Source: Streptomyces liliiviolaceus (GTDB lineage: Bacteria > Actinomycetota > Actinomycetes > Streptomycetales > Streptomycetaceae). From it: a DNA stretch of 64,000 nt. Location: the NCBI RefSeq assembly GCF_018070025.1, contig NZ_JAGPYQ010000001.1, positions 1,364,001-1,428,000 on the forward strand, given 5' to 3'. The translations under genes were made by a program, and so were the position numbers. Position 1 is the stretch's first letter. Every line of letters begins with the position of its first letter. The notes beneath the pieces are model-generated. The model worked only from the letters and a program-made list of their open reading frames with translations. It was not told where the DNA came from and made no database searches. Of the stretch, positions 52,153 through 64,000 are shown in pieces.

Positions 52153-53028
52153 ATGGAGCTCGGTCTCGTCGGCCTCGGCAAGATGGGCGGCAACATGCGC
52201 GAGCGCATTCGCCGCGCAGGCCACACCGTCATCGGATACGACCGCAACGCGGATCTCGCCGATGTCCACAGCCTTGAGGAGCTTGTGGGCAAGCTCAAGG
52301 GCCCGCGGGTCGTGTGGGTGATGGTCCCGGCCGGTGCCGCGACGCAGTCCACCGTCGACGAGCTGGCCGAGCTCCTTGAGCCGGGTGACGTGGTCGTGGA
52401 CGGCGGCAACTCGCGCTGGACGGACGACGAGAAGCACTCCGAGGAGCTGGCGGCCAAGGGCATCGGCTTCGTCGACGCCGGCGTCTCAGGGGGCGTGTGG
52501 GGCCTGCAGAACGGCTACGCGCTGATGGTCGGCGGCGACGCCGAGCACATCGCCAAGGTCCAGCCGGTCTTCGACGCCCTCAAGCCCGAGGGCGACGCCG
52601 GGTTCGTGCACGCGGGCAAGGTCGGCGCCGGGCACTTCTCCAAGATGGTCCACAACGGCATCGAGTACGCCATGATGCAGGCCTACGCCGAGGGCTGGGA
52701 ACTCCTCCAGGCCGTCGACTCGGTCACGGACGTGCGCGAGGTCTTCCGGTCCTGGCAGGAGGGCACGGTGATCCGTTCCTGGCTGCTGGACCTGGCGGTC
52801 AACGCGCTGGACGAGGACGAGCACCTGGAGCGGCTGCGCGGCTTCGCGCAGGACTCCGGCGAGGGCCGCTGGACCGTCGAGGCGGCCATCGACAACGCGG
52901 TACCGCTGCCCGCGATCACCGCGTCGCTGTTCGCCCGCTTCGCGTCCCGGCAGGACGACTCGCCGCAGATGAAGATGATCGCGGCACTGCGCAACCAGTT
53001 CGGCGGCCACGCCGTCGAGAAGAAGTAG
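52153..53028 (+). CDS. gnd: 6-Phosphogluconate dehydrogenase (decarboxylating), short form
   Basis: A 291-residue enzyme oxidising 6-phosphogluconate to ribulose 5-phosphate. The N-terminal Rossmann motif MELGLVGLGKMGGNMRERI is intact, the substrate motif is DAGVSGGVWGLQNGYALMVGG near residues 112-132, and the catalytic KVGAGHFSKMVHNGIEY near 156-172 has the conserved Lys and HNGIEY. It is the shorter NAD-type class of about 300 residues, not the 470-residue form. Its place between dnaN and recF is shared with several mycobacteria. AAGGAAC precedes the ATG. Confidence 0.95.
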   Translation: MELGLVGLGKMGGNMRERIRRAGHTVIGYDRNADLADVHSLEELVGKLKGPRVVWVMVPAGAATQSTVDELAELLEPGDVVVDGGNSRWTDDEKHSEELAAKGIGFVDAGVSGGVWGLQNGYALMVGGDAEHIAKVQPVFDALKPEGDAGFVHAGKVGAGHFSKMVHNGIEYAMMQAYAEGWELLQAVDSVTDVREVFRSWQEGTVIRSWLLDLAVNALDEDEHLERLRGFAQDSGEGRWTVEAAIDNAVPLPAITASLFARFASRQDDSPQMKMIAALRNQFGGHAVEKK

Positions 53029-53130
53029 CCCGGAGGCGGTCCGGAGGATTCCGGCGGCGGTTCGGGAGAAGAAGCAGTCCACGGGTCCGCTCCGCGGATC
53101 CACAGCTCCGGGGGAGGTCGGCGAACGACC

Positions 53131-54255
53131 ATGCACGTCACGCATCTGTCGCTGGCCGACTTCCGCTCGTACGCCCGGGTCGAGGTTCCGCTCGACCCGG
53201 GCGTCACCGCGTTCGTGGGGCCCAACGGACAGGGAAAGACCAACCTCGTCGAGGCGGTCGGCTATCTCGCCACCCTCGGCAGCCACCGGGTCTCGTCCGA
53301 CGCGCCTCTCGTGCGGATGGGCGCCGAACGGGCGATCGTCCGGGCCAACGTCCGCCAGGGCGACCGCCAGCAGCTCGTGGAACTCGAACTGAACCCCGGC
53401 AAGGCGAACCGCGCCCGCATCAACAGATCCTCGCAGGTCAGACCCCGTGACGTGCTCGGCATCGTACGGACCGTGCTGTTCGCGCCCGAGGACCTGGCGC
53501 TGGTGAAGGGCGACCCCGGGGAGCGCCGGCGGTTCCTCGACGAGCTGATCACCGCGCGCTCGCCGCGGATGGCGGGCGTGCGCTCGGACTACGACCGCGT
53601 CCTGAAGCAGCGCAACACCCTCCTGAAGTCGGCCGCGCTCGCCCGCCGCCACGGCGGCCGCACGATGGACCTCTCCACCCTCGACGTGTGGGACCAGCAC
53701 CTCGCGCGCGTGGGCGCCGAGCTGCTCGCCCAGCGGCTCGATCTGATCGCCACGCTCCAGCCGCTCACCGACAAGGCGTACGAGCAGCTGGCGCCCGGCG
53801 GCGGTCCGGTGTCGCTGGAGTACCGGCCCTCCTCGCCCGGGATCACCGGGCACGCGCGCGAGGAGCTGTACGAACAGCTGACGGCGGCCCTGGTGGAGAG
53901 CCGCAAGCAGGAGATCGAACGGGGGGTCACCCTCGTGGGCCCCCACAGGGACGAACTACTGCTCAAACTTGGCCAGCTGCCCGCGAAGGGATACGCGTCA
54001 CACGGCGAGTCCTGGTCGTACGCGCTGTCGCTGCGCCTCGCCTCGTACGACCTGCTGCGGGCCGAGGGCAACGAGCCGGTGCTGGTCCTCGACGACGTGT
54101 TCGCCGAGCTGGACACCCGCCGCCGCGAACGCCTCGCCGAACTGGTCGCCCCCGGCGAGCAGGTACTGGTGACGGCCGCGGTCGACGACGACGTGCCGGG
54201 CATGCTGAAGGGGACGCGGTACGCCGTGTCCGAGGGTGCCGTGGAGCGCGTATGA
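53131..54255 (+). CDS. recF: DNA replication and repair protein RecF
   Basis: A 374-residue SMC-like ATPase for recombinational gap repair. Walker [11 protein letters not shown] is at residues 31-40, the signature region [15 protein letters not shown] near 293-307, and Walker [21 protein letters not shown] near 315. It binds [15 protein letters not shown] at the N-terminus, the RecF family start. The stop overlaps the dciA-like start by four bases. Confidence 0.96.
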   Translation: MHVTHLSLADFRSYARVEVPLDPGVTAFVGPNGQGKTNLVEAVGYLATLGSHRVSSDAPLVRMGAERAIVRANVRQGDRQQLVELELNPGKANRARINRSSQVRPRDVLGIVRTVLFAPEDLALVKGDPGERRRFLDELITARSPRMAGVRSDYDRVLKQRNTLLKSAALARRHGGRTMDLSTLDVWDQHLARVGAELLAQRLDLIATLQPLTDKAYEQLAPGGGPVSLEYRPSSPGITGHAREELYEQLTAALVESRKQEIERGVTLVGPHRDELLLKLGQLPAKGYASHGESWSYALSLRLASYDLLRAEGNEPVLVLDDVFAELDTRRRERLAELVAPGEQVLVTAAVDDDVPGMLKGTRYAVSEGAVERV

Positions 54256-54797
54256 GCGAGAACACACCCGACCCGAAGGACGCCCCGAAGAACACTCCCG
54301 AGCCTTCCGGGGTCGACCTCGCGCGCGTGGCCCTGCGCGCGGCGAAGGAGCAGGCACGCGCGCGCGGGGACGCGGCGCGGGACAAGAAGCAGGCGCGTCG
54401 TGGCGGTCTGCGCTCCGGCGCGCACGCCGACGGGCGCGATCCCATGGCCCTCGGGTCCGCCATCAACCGGCTCATCACCGAGCGCGGCTGGGAGACCCCG
54501 GCCGCCGTCGGCGGAGTCATGGGCCGCTGGCCGCAGATCGTCGGGGACGACCTGGCCAAGCACTGCGTACCGGAGAAGTACGACGAGGACGAGCGGGTAC
54601 TGGTCGTGCGGTGCGACTCGACGGCCTGGGCCACCAACCTGCGGCTGCTCGCTCCGCAGCTGGTCGCCCGCCTGAACGAGGACCTCGGGCACGGCACGGT
54701 GCGGCTGATCAAGGTGCTGGGCCCCGGGGGTCCCGCCCACCGCTACGGCCCCCTGCGCGCCCCCGGCAGCACGGGTCCCGGCGACACCTACGGCTGA
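54252..54797 (+). CDS. dciA: DciA-like (DUF721) replication protein
   Basis: A 181-residue protein. A disordered, basic N-terminus (about 1-65) precedes the DUF721 domain (about 66-160), seen in [39 protein letters not shown] and the terminal KH-like [18 protein letters not shown] segment. DUF721/DciA proteins help load the DnaB helicase in bacteria that lack DnaC. The position recF-dciA-gyrB matches Rv0004 of M. tuberculosis. ATG overlaps the recF stop (ATGA). Confidence 0.9.
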   Translation: MSENTPDPKDAPKNTPEPSGVDLARVALRAAKEQARARGDAARDKKQARRGGLRSGAHADGRDPMALGSAINRLITERGWETPAAVGGVMGRWPQIVGDDLAKHCVPEKYDEDERVLVVRCDSTAWATNLRLLAPQLVARLNEDLGHGTVRLIKVLGPGGPAHRYGPLRAPGSTGPGDTYG

Positions 54798-57180
<2,383 letters not shown>

Positions 57181-57222
57181 GTCGGTCTCAGCTGACCGCG
57201 TCAGAAAGGATCTGCACCAGCA

Positions 57223-59838
<2,616 letters not shown>

Positions 59839-59856
59839 CGCGAGGAGTGAGTCATC

Positions 59857-60588
59857 GTGAGCGGAGCCGCGGGCGCCGGTTCGACCGAAACGGAAACGGA
59901 CGGCGGCCGTGGCTCCGCCACGGAGGCGACTGACTCCCATGACTCTCATGGATCCCAGGGGGGAACTGTGACGGACACCCGAGGCCCACAGACGCCGCAC
60001 TACGCGGCCGGTGCGGCCCCAGGCTCGCAGGTGCCTCCGGGCCCGGCGGCCTCTCCTGGCACGGCCGTGCCGCCGGCGCCGGGCTCGCCCCTCCCGGGCG
60101 AGCGGCAACCGCAGCAGGCCGCCCAGCCGTACCACCCGCCGCAGGCGTACGCGGCGCACACGGCGCCCGCAGCGGGCGCCGTCCGCCGGCCGCGCACCGG
60201 GGCGCGCACCACGCCCCGTACGCGCAAGGCCCGGCTGCGGGTGGCCAAGGCCGACCCCTGGTCGGTGATGAAGGTCAGCTTCCTGCTCTCGATCGCGCTC
60301 GGGATCTGCACGATCGTCGCGGCCGCGGTGCTGTGGATGGTCATGGACGCCATGGGCGTCTTCTCCACCGTGGGCGGCACGATCTCCGAGGCCACCGGCT
60401 CGAACGAGTCGAACGGCTTCGACCTCCAGTCGTTCCTGTCGCTGCCGCGCGTCCTGATCTTCACGTCGATCATCGCCGTCATCGACGTCGTCCTGGCCAC
60501 CGCGCTCGCCACCCTCGGCGCGTTCATCTACAACCTCTCCGCGGGCTTCGTGGGCGGTGTGGAGCTCACGCTCGCCGAGGACGAGTAA
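59857..60588 (+). CDS. DUF3566 domain membrane protein
   Basis: A 243-residue protein. Residues 1-125 are disordered and Pro/Ala-rich (possibly with a later start at GTG 59968, MTDTRGPQTPHY). The DUF3566 domain (about 128-240) begins RKARLRVAKADPWSVMKVSFLLSIALGICTIVAAAVLWMVMDAMG and has two membrane helices (about 141-165 and 200-225), ending FIYNLSAGFVGGVELTLAEDE. It always follows gyrA in actinobacteria (Rv0007 in M. tuberculosis); in mycobacteria the homologue is linked to cell elongation or to septal complexes. Precise role unknown. Confidence 0.88.
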   Translation: MSGAAGAGSTETETDGGRGSATEATDSHDSHGSQGGTVTDTRGPQTPHYAAGAAPGSQVPPGPAASPGTAVPPAPGSPLPGERQPQQAAQPYHPPQAYAAHTAPAAGAVRRPRTGARTTPRTRKARLRVAKADPWSVMKVSFLLSIALGICTIVAAAVLWMVMDAMGVFSTVGGTISEATGSNESNGFDLQSFLSLPRVLIFTSIIAVIDVVLATALATLGAFIYNLSAGFVGGVELTLAEDE

Positions 60589-60610
60589 ACGTTGTCACCA
60601 CGGCTTCACC

Positions 60611-60645
60611 GCGAGAGCGCATCCCGGTCCGGGGTGCGCTCTCGC
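60611..60645 (+). terminator. Terminator after the gyrBA-DUF3566 operon
   Basis: A 15-bp stem, GCGAGAGCGCATCCC paired with GGGGTGCGCTCTCGC (one wobble), lies 22 bases after the DUF3566 stop. Confidence 0.8.
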
Positions 60646-60679
60646 GCTGTCCGGGGTGCCGTTCCGTGTCGGGGAGGGT

Positions 60680-60717
60680 CCTTCCGCGGTGGCGAGGAGC
60701 GACCTTCCGCGGTGGCG
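60680..60717 (+). repeat. Two copies of CCTTCCGCGGTGGCG, period 23
   Basis: A 15-bp direct repeat at 60680-60694 and 60703-60717 between the operon terminator and the tRNA promoter. No function apparent. Confidence 0.6.
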
Positions 60718-60772
60718 GTGGGTGCGTTTTCGGCCTGCCCGGGCAGGCCGGGGTGGGCCGCGGATACCGATT

Positions 60773-60801
60773 TTGGGACTGGCCCCGTCGTGCGCTAATC
60801 T
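60773..60801 (+). promoter_or_regulatory. tRNA-Ile promoter
   Basis: TTGGGA (60773-60778), a 17-bp spacer and TAATCT (60796-60801) form a good vegetative promoter. The expected transcription start is about 34 bases before the tRNA. A 20-bp perfect palindrome (60731-60750) lies just upstream. Confidence 0.75.
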
Positions 60802-60841
60802 TCAGAGGTCAGCGCGCGGGACATACACCGCAGAGCGCGGC

Positions 60842-60915
60842 GGGGCTATAGCTCAGTTGGTTAGAGCGCATCCCTGATAAGGATGAGGCCACAGGTTCAA
60901 ATCCTGTTAGCCCCA
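60842..60915 (+). tRNA. tRNA-Ile (anticodon GAT)
   Basis: A 74-nt tRNA. The acceptor stem GGGGCTA pairs with TAGCCCC, the D-loop has AGCTCAGTTGGTTAGAGC, the anticodon stem-loop is CATCC-CTGATAA-GGATG with anticodon GAT, and the T-loop GGTTCAAATCC is canonical. The discriminator base is A. CCA is not encoded and must be added by the CCA-adding enzyme (pcnA in this window). tRNA-Ile after gyrA is the usual actinobacterial arrangement. Confidence 0.98.
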
Positions 60916-60928
60916 CTTGTTCAAAGAC

Positions 60929-60957
60929 CTCCAGGCCATCGTGCCTGGGGGTTTTTG
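60929..60957 (+). terminator. tRNA-Ile terminator
   Basis: CCTCCAGGC pairs with GCCTGGGGG (one wobble) and is followed by TTTTT. It begins 14 bases after the tRNA. Confidence 0.88.
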
Positions 60958-61690
60958 GCGTTACTGGAGCCTGGAGTCTGAAGGTTCTGGCGGGCTGCGG
61001 GAATGCCTGAGGGGGGCCTGAGAAGCCCTGAGAACTGTCGGGAGCGCGCCCGGCCGGGAAACCCGCGGAGTTTCCGCGTTCGGCGGCTGACCGGCCGTCA
61101 GGGGGCGCGTGGCGGTATGGGCTGCCGACGGGTCCGGTGGCCGCGTCGACGGCATGCGTGTGGCGCGTACGCGCTGGTTCATGTGAACGCGAGAATTCAA
61201 TCCATCGATCTGCGATCCACGTGCCCGTGCAGATGCCGATGGTCAATGTTTGAGCTTGTGATCAGGGGCTTTCAGCCGAATGGGGCGTCCGACGTGGGTG
61301 TGTCGGACCTGGGTCGATCTGAGTGATCCGAGCGATCTGATTGCCTGTATGGCGGTGTGTCCGTCTGCCGCGAGTGGCGGCCGGGGCGCGAGGGTGAGGG
61401 GCAGGGTGGGGATGGCGGGCGGGGGCAGTCGGCATCCTGGGGCGTTGTAAGGCGCCTGCGAATCGGTCGGCGGAGCCCGGATCGTCCAAGCGTCGGACGT
61501 CGGACGTCGTCGAAGCGTCTGGCGCCGGCCTGTCGGGTCTGCCGGGTCTGCGAGATTTGTTGAACCTGCTGGGTCTGCGGGGTCTGTCGAACCTGCCGAG
61601 GGACGGGCGATCCTGCGCGGACCCCTCGGGCGGGGCACCGTACGGCTGGGGCGGGTGGCCTGCGCCTGTGGCGATGCCGGGGGTACGAGG
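60958..61690. other. Gene-poor 730-bp stretch with short repeats
   Basis: No convincing gene. Open frames on both strands have poor codon bias and random composition. The stretch 61490-61612 has short imperfect direct repeats, CGGACGT and GGTCTGCSGGGTCTG-like units. The right end is the 3' flank of a leftward hypothetical gene. No RNA gene was recognised. Confidence 0.6.
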
Positions 61691-62380
61691 TCATCCCCGA
61701 GTCGCTGAGCCGACGGCGGCCAGGACCGGAGCGGGAGCCGGCGCCGGGAGCTGGACCGGTGCCGAGGACTGTGAGGGGAGCATGACGGCACCGATGGGCG
61801 CGGCCTCCGTGGCGGGTGCTGCCTGGCCTGTCTGACCTGCCGGAGCCGCTGCGTGTACGGCCCGTACCGCGGGTACGTCGAAGTCGAAGGCGCCGGTGGT
61901 CGTGTGGGTCGTGCCGCAGGGACGGGCGGGCACCGAGACGGCATCCCTTGTGACAGGTGCCTGCGTGGCACGTTCCCTCGTGGCGCGTTCCCGCGCGTCG
62001 GAGTCCGTTGTATCGACGGCAGTAGGTACTGCGGCGCTCAGCGCGGCGACGACTTCTGGTGCCTCGGCGCTGTCCCGTGCGACGGCTGTCTCCGCGTCCG
62101 TCGCGTCCGTCGGCGGGCGGTGCCGGCAGGACGGTGAGGAGCCGTGCGCCTCCGCGTGGATGCGCTGTTTCATCGTGGGCGGCAGGGAACTCGCCCGTGG
62201 GCGGCTCCAGATGGGCTCCTCCTGCGCCGTCGCCTCCTGCGGGGCGTTGGTGTTGCGCGCTGTCTGCGTCGCGGGTACGGCGGCGACGGCAGTCGTCGTG
62301 ATCAGTCCGAGTGACGTGCACAGTGCGAGGAAGGCGGTGACGACCGCGGTCCACAGGTTCATGACCTTGTTGCGAGTCAT
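61691..62380 (-). CDS. Secreted or membrane-anchored hypothetical protein
   Basis: A 229-residue protein. MTRNKVMNLWTAVVTAFLALCTSLGLITTTAVAAVP is a convincing signal sequence or anchor (hydrophobic core about residues 10-30, possible AVA cleavage near 34). A conserved-looking core PTMKQRIHAEAHGSSPSCRHR lies near residues 67-87. The rest is Ala/Thr/Pro-rich and weakly structured. The ATG at 62380 follows AAGGAGAGGG, a strong ribosome-binding site. The family may be one of the Streptomyces DUFs (possibly DUF6344), but I am not certain. Confidence 0.7.
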   Translation of the reverse strand: MTRNKVMNLWTAVVTAFLALCTSLGLITTTAVAAVPATQTARNTNAPQEATAQEEPIWSRPRASSLPPTMKQRIHAEAHGSSPSCRHRPPTDATDAETAVARDSAEAPEVVAALSAAVPTAVDTTDSDARERATRERATQAPVTRDAVSVPARPCGTTHTTTGAFDFDVPAVRAVHAAAPAGQTGQAAPATEAAPIGAVMLPSQSSAPVQLPAPAPAPVLAAVGSATRG

Positions 62381-62719
62381 GGTCCCTCTCCTTTCGGGTG
62401 GGTGGATTTGCATACTTTCCTCATGATGTGTATGTCGGTGGCGAAGTGACGGACCGACGCCCGTGGCGCGGCGATCTTCTGATGAACACCACTCGGATGG
62501 GCTCAATGCTCGCTAAATGAGCGGAAGCATGAGGAAAGCGGGGCGAAATAGCCCTCGGTGAGGATGTGATCACCCTCCGATCCGAGCGGTCGGCCCCGGT
62601 CGTACTGCGCTGCCCCGGCGGGCAGTTGAGGCCCCGACGCAGGTCACCGATCGGTATCGGCCGGTGTGTATAGTCGGGCGCCAGAAGTCCCCAACGCCTA
62701 AGAAAGACGAGGTCTCGCG
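62381..62719. promoter_or_regulatory. Divergent region before the DLW-39 gene
   Basis: A 339-bp gap between two divergent genes. A 10-bp inverted repeat, CTTTCCTCAT (62415-62424) and ATGAGGAAAG (62529-62538), is separated by 104 bp. TATAGT (62669-62674) is a good -10 candidate for the DLW-39 gene, 45 bases before its start, without a clear -35. Confidence 0.45.
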
Positions 62720-62848
62720 GTGAAGAAGCTTCTCCTGGTCGCACTGGCCGCCATCGGCGGGCTCCTCGTGTACCGCCAGATCCAGGCGGATCGCGCCGAG
62801 CAGGACCTGTGGACGGAGGCGACCGACTCCGTGCCCACGGGTTCGTGA
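62720..62848 (+). CDS. DLW-39 family microprotein
   Basis: A 42-residue protein with a single N-terminal membrane segment (KKLLLVALAAIGGLLVYRQI) and the family motif EQDLWTEATD near residues 28-37. The family is named for its DLW tripeptide and length and is restricted to actinobacteria; function is unknown. The start is GTG 62720 and a strong terminator follows. Its position a few kilobases right of gyrA is conserved in Streptomyces as far as I recall. Confidence 0.88.
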   Translation: MKKLLLVALAAIGGLLVYRQIQADRAEQDLWTEATDSVPTGS

Positions 62849-62870
62849 GTGTCGACGACAGTCTCAGTAC

Positions 62871-62903
62871 AAACCCCGGCCGCCTTGCTGCGGCCGGGGT
62901 TTT
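62871..62903 (+). terminator. Terminator after the DLW-39 gene
   Basis: An 11-bp perfect stem, ACCCCGGCCGC with loop CTTGCT, is followed by TTTT and preceded by AAA, 22 bases after the stop. Confidence 0.9.
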
Positions 62904-63044
62904 GTGTTGCCCGGGTGCGCGGAGCCCGGTAGGGGCAGGATGGTCGAGGCTTCGCGGGCGTTCGGGACGGTGTCGGAACAGCGACGTCGCCGACCCGCGG
63001 GAGCCCGTCGGGTGAGGGTCCGGGTTACGGCGAGGGGGCGCGTG

Positions 63045-64000
63045 ATGGGGCGGCGCACGGGATGGTGGCGCGGCCGTACGGTCCTGGCGGGGGCGGCGGC
63101 GCTGCTCTCGGTCGCGGTGCCGGCGGGGCAGGCGACGACGGCGACCGCGGCCGACGCTCCCCCTCCCTACCGTTTCGCCGTCGACGCCGAGCGGATCGAG
63201 GGCGCGGACCAGGCCACCGACGCCGAGAGTCTGACACCCGGCACGTACTACCGGAGCACCGTCCCCGACAACGGAAAGCTCTACTACGGGCTGCGGCTCG
63301 ACGAGGCCTCCACCGCGTCCGGCGCGTACGTGTCGGCCACCGCCGTACCCAAGCCGGGTACGAAGGTCAGGTACTCGGACGGCATCAAGGTGTCCCTCCA
63401 GGACCCCGAAGGTCACCGCTGCTTCTCCGGGGACGCCGGCATCGCCCGTTTCGGCCCCACCGAGAGCCCCCGTCCGATCACCGCCTGGGCGTCGCGAAGG
63501 ACCGGCCCCGGCGCGTACATCTGCAAGGGCGCCGGTACGTACTCGGTGCTCGTCGAGCGTACGAGCGGGCCCGGCTCCTCGCTGGACGACTGGGAGCTGG
63601 AGCTCCAGTACGTCTCGGAGCCCGCTCTGGGGAAAGCCGCTTCCACGGCCGCCCCGCAGGTGTGGGACTCCGCCTCCCCCCAGGCGTTCGAAGGCCCCGC
63701 CCTGGCCCGTGAGGGGGGTACGGGCTTCAGTGGGGCGCGTTCGCTGGAACAGGGCGTCTGGAAGGACGGGATCCGGGCCGGGCAGACGCTCTTCTACCGC
63801 GTTCCCGTCGACTGGGGACAGCAGTTGGACGCCACCGCCGAACTGGGCCCGGCGGCGAGCGGCGACGGCTATCTGGGGAACGCGCTCGTCATGTCGCTCC
63901 ACAACCCCGTACGCGCCCTGGTGGACGACGCCGACACCGGATACGACGGCACGCGGAAGCAGACCGCGCTGAGGCCGCTGCCTCCGGTCGCCTACGAGAA
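63045..64000 (+). CDS. Exported protein, N-terminal part (runs off window)
   Basis: At least 318 residues, open at the window end. A Sec-type signal peptide is clear: GRRTGWWRGRTVLAGAAALLSVAVPAGQATTATAADA, with basic n-region and cleavage expected near AQA/ATAADA (residues about 27-38). The mature part (from PPPYRFAVDAERIEGADQ) is rich in beta-type, Gly/Asp/Ser segments such as TPGTYYRSTVPDNGKLYYGLRL, which appears again in related form (GQTLFYRVPVDWGQQL), suggesting two repeated domains of about 180 residues. Three Cys-poor regions; only HRCFSG and YICKGAG carry Cys, likely a disulfide. ATG 63045 follows CGAGGGGG. In-frame GTG starts at 63042 and 63012 are alternatives. Family not identified. 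Confidence 0.75.
   Translation, partial: MGRRTGWWRGRTVLAGAAALLSVAVPAGQATTATAADAPPPYRFAVDAERIEGADQATDAESLTPGTYYRSTVPDNGKLYYGLRLDEASTASGAYVSATAVPKPGTKVRYSDGIKVSLQDPEGHRCFSGDAGIARFGPTESPRPITAWASRRTGPGAYICKGAGTYSVLVERTSGPGSSLDDWELELQYVSEPALGKAASTAAPQVWDSASPQAFEGPALAREGGTGFSGARSLEQGVWKDGIRAGQTLFYRVPVDWGQQLDATAELGPAASGDGYLGNALVMSLHNPVRALVDDADTGYDGTRKQTALRPLPPVAYE

Noticed and set aside
61176..61189. GGTTCATGTGAACG, a weak parS-like palindrome right of oriC
   Set aside because: Four mismatches and an altered core; not counted, so no parS is reported right of oriC.
60809..61246. A minus-strand frame ending GLTGFEPVASSLSGMRSNQLSYSP
   Set aside because: This peptide is the antisense translation of the tRNA-Ile gene, a well-known spurious protein in databases.

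Overview
The window is high-GC actinobacterial DNA and is almost certainly the chromosomal replication-origin region of a Streptomyces. The gene order rpmH-dnaA-oriC-dnaN-gnd-recF-dciA-gyrB-gyrA, frequent GTG starts, GC-rich third codon positions, a large DnaA domain II and many copies of the ParB site GTTTCACGTGAAAC all point there. No phage, insertion sequence, CRISPR array or biosynthetic cluster was seen; this is core chromosome.

Layout. 1-12 kb is variable core-flank: a holin-like membrane protein, low-MW tyrosine phosphatase, PLP gamma-lyase/synthase, LysR regulator, NUDIX, flavohaemoglobin-like protein, two GNATs, a MarR/MFS divergent pair and a serine hydrolase. 12-17.2 kb holds dnaB, a MATE pump and the rplI-rpsR-ssb-rpsF operon. 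17.4-28.7 kb is a cell-envelope block: FemX-type peptidyltransferase, alanine-racemase-like protein, GT87 mannosyltransferase, bifunctional PBP, then PadR, inositol-phosphate synthase, MFS and a small membrane-anchored protein. 28.9-40.3 kb runs pcnA (-), then DUF6049, murJ, a pseudokinase, sigM and its anti-sigma factor, trxB and trxA. 40.4-47.5 kb is the leftward cluster GNAT, parB, parA, rsmG, jag, yidC, yidD, rnpA, rpmH. 47.9-60.6 kb is the rightward replication cluster with oriC between dnaA and dnaN, ending with gyrA and a DUF3566 protein, followed by tRNA-Ile(GAT). 61-64 kb holds a secreted hypothetical, a DLW-39 family microprotein and the start of an exported protein that runs off the end.

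How it works together. DnaA binds about 19 recognisable boxes in oriC and also has candidate boxes upstream of its own gene and upstream of dnaB. ParA and ParB segregate the new origin from a parS array: 11 perfect sites and one with a single mismatch, all on the rpmH/parAB side of oriC and none in the 13 kb to its right. Three parS copies sit exactly at the centre of long perfect palindromes placed like transcription terminators, two lie inside coding sequence (parA and the anti-sigma gene), and one overlaps a probable start codon. Directly after the two rightmost tandem DnaA boxes there is a short GC run and then CTACTACTACT, an arrangement that looks like the DnaA-trio unwinding element described in Bacillus. 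The murJ-pseudokinase pair appears to be the split form of the mycobacterial MviN fusion. The trxB promoter matches the sigma-R consensus.

Coordinates of CDS follow the reading frame I judged real; several starts were moved downstream from the longest open frame because of ribosome-binding sites or family knowledge. All functional calls rest on sequence recognition from memory, without database searches.
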